Below the pieces are notes generated by a model. It was not told where the DNA came from. It searched no databases and saw nothing but the letters and a program-made list of their open reading frames with translations. Of a stretch of DNA of 64,000 nucleotides, positions 58,001 to 64,000 are shown piece after piece. Where the stretch lies: positions 68,370,354 to 68,434,353 of the forward strand of contig OY979717.1 in NCBI GenBank assembly GCA_963855995.1, in the 5' to 3' direction. The position numbers were made by a program, and so were the translations under genes. This DNA comes from Muricea muricata (lineage: Eukaryota; Cnidaria; Anthozoa; Malacalcyonacea; Plexauridae). Position 1 is the first letter of the stretch. Every line of letters begins with the position of its first letter.

Positions 58001-60518
58001 TGGATAAGTAAGTATCGCTAGTAAGGTATATAATTATCACATACTGATTTGTTGAAAGTATTTAACGTGAAATATGTATTATAAGAGTGACAGGAAATGA
58101 TTTTGTTTGTAAATCGGAACTCCAGCTAAGAAGTTTTTTTTTACTTAGAATCCATGTAGTGTTTGGTCACGTCCTTCACGGTCAGGATATTGTCAGAGAA
58201 GTAGAAAATCAACAAGTAGACTCGAAAAGTAAACCTATTAGTGACGTGAGAATTGCTAATTGTGGCGAGCTAATTCCCAAAAGCCGTCTCAAAAAAGGTA
58301 ACAGCTTTATGTTCTTCGGTAATTGATGTAAACATACACGTAGTAACAAATATCAAAAGCAAAGCATTATACTGTATTAACACGTTTCTGATATAGTCTG
58401 CTAAATTATTCACTATATATAAAAAATTTTTCAAATGCAGTTTTCGTACAGTATGTAAGGATATAGATATCAATGATTTTTCACGTTTGCAGCTAAGAAA
58501 CAGAAAGCTGTGAAGGAATCCTCTAGCTCTGAGTCGAGCAGTTCGGATTCCGATTCGTCATCTGATAGTGAGAGCGAGAAAAAAAAGAAGAAGAGAAAAC
58601 GCGACAAACGCAAGAAAAAAAAGGACCGAAAGAAAGCAAAGTTAAAAGCAAAGGCAAAAAAGAAAAAGAAGCTAAAAGAAAAGAGGTAGAAATTACGCAT
58701 CCTGTGTATAAATAAATGACATGAAGTACAGAACTAATTTTAGGTCCGCAAAGGATCACGGTAAAATAGACACGCTGCCATCTTTTAGCATGGTCAATTG
58801 GTGTCGAATTCCTCCATCTTCTAGATATTTAATAATATCCATAAACTCAAAAAACTAACTGAGTGTTCTGACGATTGCTCTTTCAGATACTGTTTATGGC
58901 ATTTACCTTCTTTTTTTTATATTCATATCAACGAAACGGGAGGCATTTCATAGTAACTCGCTTTGGGATGTTTAAAGAGATTTACCCGCATTTCATTATG
59001 TTTGTTAAAGAAAAAATAAAAAACAAGAAGTGAAAGAAGATAAACCGGAAGTAGAAGACGAAACAATTCCCAAAGTTCCAAGTAATAAGTTCTTGATGAG
59101 ACGCAGCCGTACTCCATCGCCAGTCAGAGAGAAACGAGAGAAAGTAAGGTATGTATAATATATGCTGTAATCCAGTGCTGTTATAAGAGTTGTGTTAAAA
59201 AGTCAAAACAGCAGAAAACATATCTTCACTTGTAATTAAAATTTACACGAGAATATAGTAAATTAGGTATACCGACGTTTCGGGGAAAGATTCTCAAATA
59301 GCTGGAAAAAATAACTTATACTTTATGTACTGTGTTCTAGTTTTATACATAAGTGTATATTCTGCTGTTCTGCTAGGAACAAATTCTTGGTTACTGAGTT
59401 TCTTGTAAATTGGGCTTGCATTTTGAGCACAAGTATATAATCCTGGCACAATGTTTACCGTTATGTAGGGAGGGTACTATAAACCCCAGGATATCGCTCG
59501 GTAATGAATCACTAAGAAGATGGCATTCTATTTTACACAGACGTTCTTCGCCCCCTGGTTACAAAGCTCCAGACGACCAAGACAAAACAGAACAAGCTGT
59601 TCAAATCAAAAGCAAACGTGTAAGAATATATCAACTTTGTGAAATTGTTTATCAAAACAATCTAATTGAGAATACTGCCTCACTGCAAAGTTTTATTGCA
59701 GGTTTCAAAATCAGGCCACATCTTGAAAGGACGCGGTAGAAGGGTGAGAAATTACATGAGACACATTTTGTTTTTTTTCAAACCAATAATGTCTTTTACC
59801 TAATTTTAGTTTACTTTACAAAACAAAATGATCTATGTTACAGATGTATCGTACTCCACCAAAATCTCGATCACCAAGTGAGCACAGAACATCATCACCC
59901 ACATCAAACAGACGTCGTTCACCGCGCAGATCATACAGAGAATCAAGTAGTCCAGAATACAAACACTCCAGGCGAAATAAGGAGAGACGAGATCATAGGT
60001 CTCGAAGTCGTTCAAGAAGGACGTCTCCGTCTGAAAGACGGAATGAGAGGCCAGAGAAGAGGATACGAAGTCGCGATGGAAATTCACCGGAGAGGTGGGC
60101 TGATGAGAAAATAAACACGACTCTCCCTAGCAAGTGGGACGATGAAACTGGAGATCTTGAAGAATCTTCTGGTAAGGCAAGTCATCGGTATGGCCGTCGA
60201 TCATCGCCGCGTCGATCAAGAAGTCTAAATAACGGGAGGGGAGTGGATCCTCCACGTGGATATGATAAAAATGATGTAGCTAATGTCAGAAAGAGAACAA
60301 GGGAAAGATCGAGTTCGGAAAGTTCAGATAAAAATAAAAAACACAAAGGTGCATCAAGCAAGATAGATAGTCGTACAAGAAGGTCAACTTCTACAGATGA
60401 AAGTGTGGACAGTGATTCAAGGGAAAGACGAATGAATAGAGAACGGAACACGAGAAGTCATAGTACGGAAAAAAGGCACTGGTCGCTTAAGACGCTTGTC
60501 GCTTTATCAACTACGTAA
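52050..60518 (+). CDS. PPIG: SR-rich nuclear cyclophilin, PPIG-like (12 exons)
   Basis: Exons: 52050-52125, 56138-56212, 56737-56844, 56915-56959, 57420-57507, 57978-58007, 58149-58297, 58493-58685, 59011-59148, 59541-59619, 59702-59743, 59844-60518. The sum is 1698 bases, 565 residues plus TAA; all junctions are GT-AG with closing phases. The N-terminal ~175 residues are a cyclophilin prolyl cis-trans isomerase domain: [43 protein letters not shown] (catalytic Arg, Phe, Met, Gln), [16 protein letters not shown] and [10 protein letters not shown]. The cyclosporin-contact Trp of cyclophilin A is His (CPHLD), as in human PPIG. After [11 protein letters not shown] comes a Ser/Asp/Lys-rich stretch, then [13 protein letters not shown], the KGRGRR.YRTPP motif shared with PPIG/NKTR, and an RS-rich tail. 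The family acts in nuclear speckles on splicing factors and the RNA polymerase II CTD. The tail is much shorter than in human PPIG (754 residues); further 3' exons cannot be excluded. Intron 1 hosts a nested gene. Confidence 0.92.
54164..54910 (-). CDS. HAD-family phosphatase, phosphoglycolate-phosphatase-like (intronless, nested)
   Basis: A 248-residue single-exon ORF with all four HAD motifs: motif I DKDGT (Asp18 nucleophile, Asp20), motif II CTSDS (Thr141), motif III Lys175 in SPKPSP, motif [11 protein letters not shown] (Asp200, Asp204). A helical cap lies at about residues 30-125 (C1 type, as in Gph/HAD_2 enzymes). It should hydrolyse a small phosphomonoester with Mg2+; the substrate is not evident. 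There is no signal peptide, so it is probably cytosolic. It lies wholly within intron 1 of the SR-cyclophilin gene on the opposite strand. A minus-strand AATAAA near 54060 is a candidate poly(A) signal. The absence of introns fits a retrocopy or a bacterial origin; I cannot decide between these from sequence alone. Confidence 0.88.
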   Translation of the reverse strand: MSVETVNREKLPRLIIFDKDGTLIDFQSTWTPWLSALAESLEADCNFDVSSRLYDVMGYCHKTETLSDSSLLAYASMDTIKEKIKSMLLENGIESDAVDSLLRKCWKECHVNNTSRPVPITDLPALFGNLRKAGVKVAVCTSDSRASTESALRKLHVRELVDAIVCSDDENMSPKPSPCGVLKICSNLGVDLADTIVVGDTTTDMLMAKSAGVGFIVGVLSGIGTKNELSSYADVILDNVEQIWTLFT

Positions 60519-61371
60519 TTAGTACAGTGTATGTATATGTATATAGTTCATGTCGCATGCAAGTCAACATCCATCCCACATCACTACCGAATGTGAGCTC
60601 GCTTCTCGAAACTTATTAAAAACAAGAGCTCTATACTGGAGAAGCGAGTTAAGTTGGTGGAGTTTTTGTGATTACTTGCTGGAGAAATCAAAACTGAAAT
60701 TGAAATTTTTATATGTGGTTTCTCGGACAGACGTTTTAAAAAAAACATGTAGAATTGCAGTTTAATAATAAATTATCGTAGTTTTGTTAATACTCTTAAA
60801 TTTATATTTACATTTTATACTTCGCCTGCTAGCGAATTTCGATAAACTTTTACCTCTCTGTTTTTTACTTGAATTGTATTTCACAGCCGGCCCACACTAA
60901 GTTCTCGCATAGTTGAGACCGTTCACTTTCTTACTGTGATATCTTACCTAATGTCATCTAAAACTGCAACTTCAGAATTCTCTTTAAGGGACAGCGATAC
61001 ACAGTAGTACTACAAGCGATAGTGATATTTGCTGTAGAGTTCAAGATCTACGACACAACAACTCGACGTCTTCCAATAAAATTATCTTTACAGAATAATA
61101 AGTGGTACCATATATCTAAACAACAGTGGTCCCGTTCTGGGCTAATCTAACGCATTAATAAGTTTCCAGAACAATGAAACCCTGTTGTGATGTGAGAAGT
61201 GTTGACCACATAATTTTGCCGAAATTTGTTTTTTACGGTTGAAAATGCTTGAAATATTTACCAGCAACGTTGCCGAGGGTTGTACACTATGGTTGTATGA
61301 AATTGAATGTTTCTCACTTGTTGGCTTAGATTGTCCTAGAGCAATTGAATTACTAGCTAAAGTAATGCTCA
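60519..61371. other. Intergenic region between convergent genes
   Basis: It contains the 3' UTR of the SR-cyclophilin and the 3' flank of the small minus-strand gene. Possible AATAAA signals lie near 60765 and 61076 on the plus strand. No supported gene. Confidence 0.5.
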
Positions 61372-62129
61372 TCAACCTTCATCACTGTCTTCGTGTTCTA
61401 AAGATGGGGTTTTTTCACTCACAGTTGCTGAGGTAAAACTATTTTGGTTCCACACAAGATTATAGTTATCTTCCATTACTTCTTGCCTCTTTTTCTCTTC
61501 CATTAATTGTTGAGTACCACCCTGCAAAGAAACGAAACTTTGGCCTACATGTCTGGTGTTCCACCTCAGCAAAACAACCCTCGTCAAACAAGGAAGAATA
61601 TCTATTGTTGTTTCGCTTTGGATGTTACTGACAGTTTTAAGTAATGAAATGCATGCAGTATGAGCAGTTCTTCAAAACATTACTGCACGTAAAAGTAAAA
61701 TTGGTCATCTGACGATGATACCTTGTAAATATTCACTCATTCATAGAAATAAAATTCTTACTAATAAGTTGGAAAGCAGATCTCTAAATTGGTTTGTTTC
61801 TTGCGATGTAAGAATCTTAAACTTTTCTTCTCCACCAGCAACACGTTCCAGCGCTTCTTTTGACGTAATTATTTTCACCTTTATTTTCCCTACAAATTAA
61901 TCAACTGTTATATCGAAGAACAGCTGTGGTACTTTGAATTAAAATGCTAAATAAAATGACACACAAAATTATATCAATACCTAAAACGACAAAACAGAAT
62001 TTAACGTTTCACGTGAAGGCCTATCTACGGGAAGTTTGATTAAATCATAGAGTTGGAAAGCCACTCTCAATTGCATTGACGGGCATGACCGTCTTGACGC
62101 TCCAGTTCAATATCTTCGTCAGAGGTCAT
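61372..62129 (-). CDS. Small conserved-looking protein, 105 residues, unknown function (3 exons)
   Basis: Exons: 62090-62129 (ATG), 61762-61889, 61372-61521 (TGA). Junctions G|GG and phase 0 close, and the splice sites are G|gtcatg, tttgtag|, |gtaaga and ctttgcag|. The protein starts MTSDEDIELERQD, continues with a Lys/Val-rich strand-like segment (GKIKVKIITSKEALERV), a helix-forming middle (QFRDLLSNLL, LMEEKKRQEVMEDNYNLVW), and ends in an acidic tail (LEHEDSDEG). It looks like a small soluble or nuclear protein. I do not recognise the family. Exon 1 is only 13 codons and is the least certain part. Confidence 0.6.
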
Positions 62130-62602
62130 CGTTAAAGCATGAATTTCAAGCAGTTTGTTACCATGGTAGTGTTTGCCAGAGGTGTTTCGTCACTCGTAAT
62201 GGGTGATAACAAGGAATACACAGGAATAAAAACGAGCAATATAAAGCGAGCCAGAGTTTGGATCAGATATTATTACATGAATTGTTCACATTCTTTTAAT
62301 ATTTTCATCGCACGCTTCAAAAGTCGTCACCAGTCAGAAATAACTTCTCCTATTGGCTAGCGTTTGATTAGTACACGAGAGTAAGAACCCTGTTGCTCTA
62401 GGTGCTTGTATTCATCATTATCCCTTATAAGAAGCGACGGGAAACCTCTGGCACTAAAAGTAGCGGCCTAGAACACCACTTGCACCTGGAGTGGCGAGTT
62501 GTGAGGAAATCATACGATTCATGCGGTTACTTTAACTGTCTATAAACTAGACAGCAAACATATTCTAACGTTCTTCAATGAAACCTGAGAAAAGAATGTA
62601 TC
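62130..62602. other. Spacer between two minus-strand genes
   Basis: About 470 bp holding the presumed promoter of the 105-residue gene and the 3' end of the next one. No other feature seen. Confidence 0.5.
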
Positions 62603-63912
62603 TTAGAAACCTTCGTGTTTCATCCCAGCATCCTCGAGTTGTTTACGCACCATACTCTCCATTTTTTTCGTCGCTTTTCTCATTTCTTCATTTTCATTTA
62701 TCTCGTCAAATTGGTTCTCATCATTATCTTCCATAAATGATCTTTCTAACTCTTTATCATCATAGATATCTTCAGATTTCTCTTTAATCTTAGTCACGCG
62801 AACACTGATATGATCATCATCAAACTCGTCCGTATCGCCATCAACATTCTCGTGGGTCATAATTTTCTTCAACTTTGAAACAACTTTATCTAGGTTTGGT
62901 TTTTCCATCTCAAAACCTTGAGTTTTCTTACCAGGTTTTAAAATTTCTTCGGATGGTTTGTAAGGCTGATTCTTGGTTTCTTCACTTTCCGCCATATCAT
63001 GATCGTCAGTCTCATCTGTATGTTTTAAGTTCATTTTATCGATCAATCGAACCAATGTTGATCTGATTCCAGCAAGTTCTTTATTTGCTTTTGAATAATC
63101 TTGATCTTCCATCACGGTATCATACAGTTCAGAAAGTCGCGTCATCGCATCATCAGCAATTCTAGATGAGGATACTTAGAATATCAAAACTAAAATAACT
63201 TATTACGACAAATCTAAATTACGCAGTTTTTCAGTTTGTACAGACCCCACTTGGGCACATTTTAAAATCTGAGACCCCGGAAAAAATAACTATTGATTAG
63301 GGGGTTTTGTTAAATAAAGTGTGTGTTAGAATAGGGTTCAAAGTTAAAATACAATAATTAGTTATAGTGATACCTCTGTTTATATTCTAAAACTTCAACG
63401 GACTTCTTTACAGTGTTAAACAACTCCTTAACATTTGGATCTGTGGAACCAATGGTTTTTTCCAATCTTTGCACTCGTTTTTTCATAGTAGTTTTGACAG
63501 ATTCAAGTTGCTTCTTAAAATGACGATATTGCTTTTTCAAAAATTCAATTAATTCGTGGTAATGATCACTTTTATCACTTTTCTTGTCTTTCTTCATATT
63601 AGAGAAAATACTTGTCCTTTTTGACGAAGTCGACGATCCTTCGATATCCATATTATCGTCATCGATATTGTCCATATCCCACCCCAAATCATCTTCTTTA
63701 TCCACATCTTCCCCATCATATGTTTCTTCTTCGTCAACAGTGACATCATCATTATAATCATCAGATTCATCATCAGAATTTACGTCTTCTTCATCTAAAC
63801 GAAACGTTAACATTTTTGACGTTTCTTGTATGAAATCACGTGTTTGGGGGTATATGGGTGTATATGGGTATATAACGGGTATATAAGGGGTATATAAGGC
63901 TGAATCTTCCAT
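62603..63912 (-). CDS. Acidic coiled-coil protein, unknown function (2 exons)
   Basis: Exon 63374-63912 joins 62603-63161 (AG|A; donor gtatca, acceptor catctag) to give 365 residues and a TAA stop. Residues 1-25 are a Tyr/Pro-rich repeat (YTPYIP, YPYTPIYP) encoded by a TATATGGG-type minisatellite, so translation may really start at Met34 (63813). Residues 38-90 are very rich in Asp/Glu (DDESDDYNDDV, DEEETYDGEDVDKEDD). Residues 105-180 are strongly basic and helical (FLKKQYRHFKKQLESVKTTMKKRVQRLEKTI), probably a coiled coil. The second exon continues with a mixed-charge helical region, another acidic block (VDGDTDEFDDDHISVRVTKI) and a helical C-terminus (MRKATKKMESMVRKQLEDAG). I see no catalytic motif and do not recognise the family. 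It could be a nuclear scaffold-type protein; that is a guess from composition. Confidence 0.6.
63840..63900. repeat. GGTATATA minisatellite at the gene start
   Basis: Four to five degenerate GGGTATATAWRGG units. On the minus strand they read TATATACCC, overlapping the first codons of the acidic coiled-coil gene or its promoter. Confidence 0.7.
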
Positions 63913-64000
63913 GTCATTGTAGTAGAGCGGTCAACCTTTGTTAAGCGGTCATTTGATACAATCCTAAAAATTCCATAATACAAATACTATCAGAGTGACC

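Noticed and set aside
58470-58759. Phe/Ser-rich minus-strand ORFs
   Set aside because: Antisense shadows of the Lys/Ser-rich cyclophilin exon 8.

Overview
This is a eukaryotic, AT-rich stretch of a metazoan genome. The genes have short exons and long introns, GT-AG and minor (U12-type) splice sites, and many foldback/MITE repeats, LINE fragments and one LTR retrotransposon. Protein similarity, a human-like exon layout and the repeat flavour suggest a non-bilaterian marine invertebrate, most likely a cnidarian; that species-level inference is weak. Exon joins were built by hand from splice sites, reading phase and remembered family sequence, and every exon phase listed closes.

Layout, left to right. 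(1) 1-540: TA microsatellites around a near-perfect 209-bp palindrome. (2) 809-7818 (+): translin (TSN) in five exons; exon 1 is not seen. (3) 9214-10482 (-): intronless gene with a filamin-like Ig fold. (4) 11078-18833: complete but defective BEL/Pao LTR retrotransposon with 243-bp LTRs and a 5-bp target duplication, ending about 225 bp from the next gene. (5) 19058-51771 (-): the whole VPS16 gene, 25 exons and 827 codons over 32.7 kb. It carries two U12-type introns, one of them AT-AC. Its introns hold MITEs, two decayed LINEs and a 2-kb foldback element that is itself interrupted by a LINE. (6) 52050-60518 (+): an SR-rich cyclophilin (PPIG-like), 12 exons, head to head with VPS16. Its first intron contains, on the opposite strand, an intronless HAD phosphatase (54164-54910). 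(7) 61372-62129 (-): a small three-exon gene for a 105-residue protein. (8) 62603-63912 (-): a two-exon gene for an acidic coiled-coil protein. I recognise neither of the last two.

The recognised genes do not form one pathway. VPS16 is a core subunit of the HOPS/CORVET tethering complexes, translin is an RNA/DNA-binding protein and partner of TRAX in C3PO, and the SR-cyclophilin is a nuclear splicing-associated prolyl isomerase. VPS16 and the cyclophilin start 278 bp apart on opposite strands and probably share a bidirectional promoter. The most notable features are the AT-AC/U12 introns of VPS16, the large foldback with 17-bp flanking repeats, the LTR element with young LTRs but ruined coding capacity, and the phosphatase nested in an intron.
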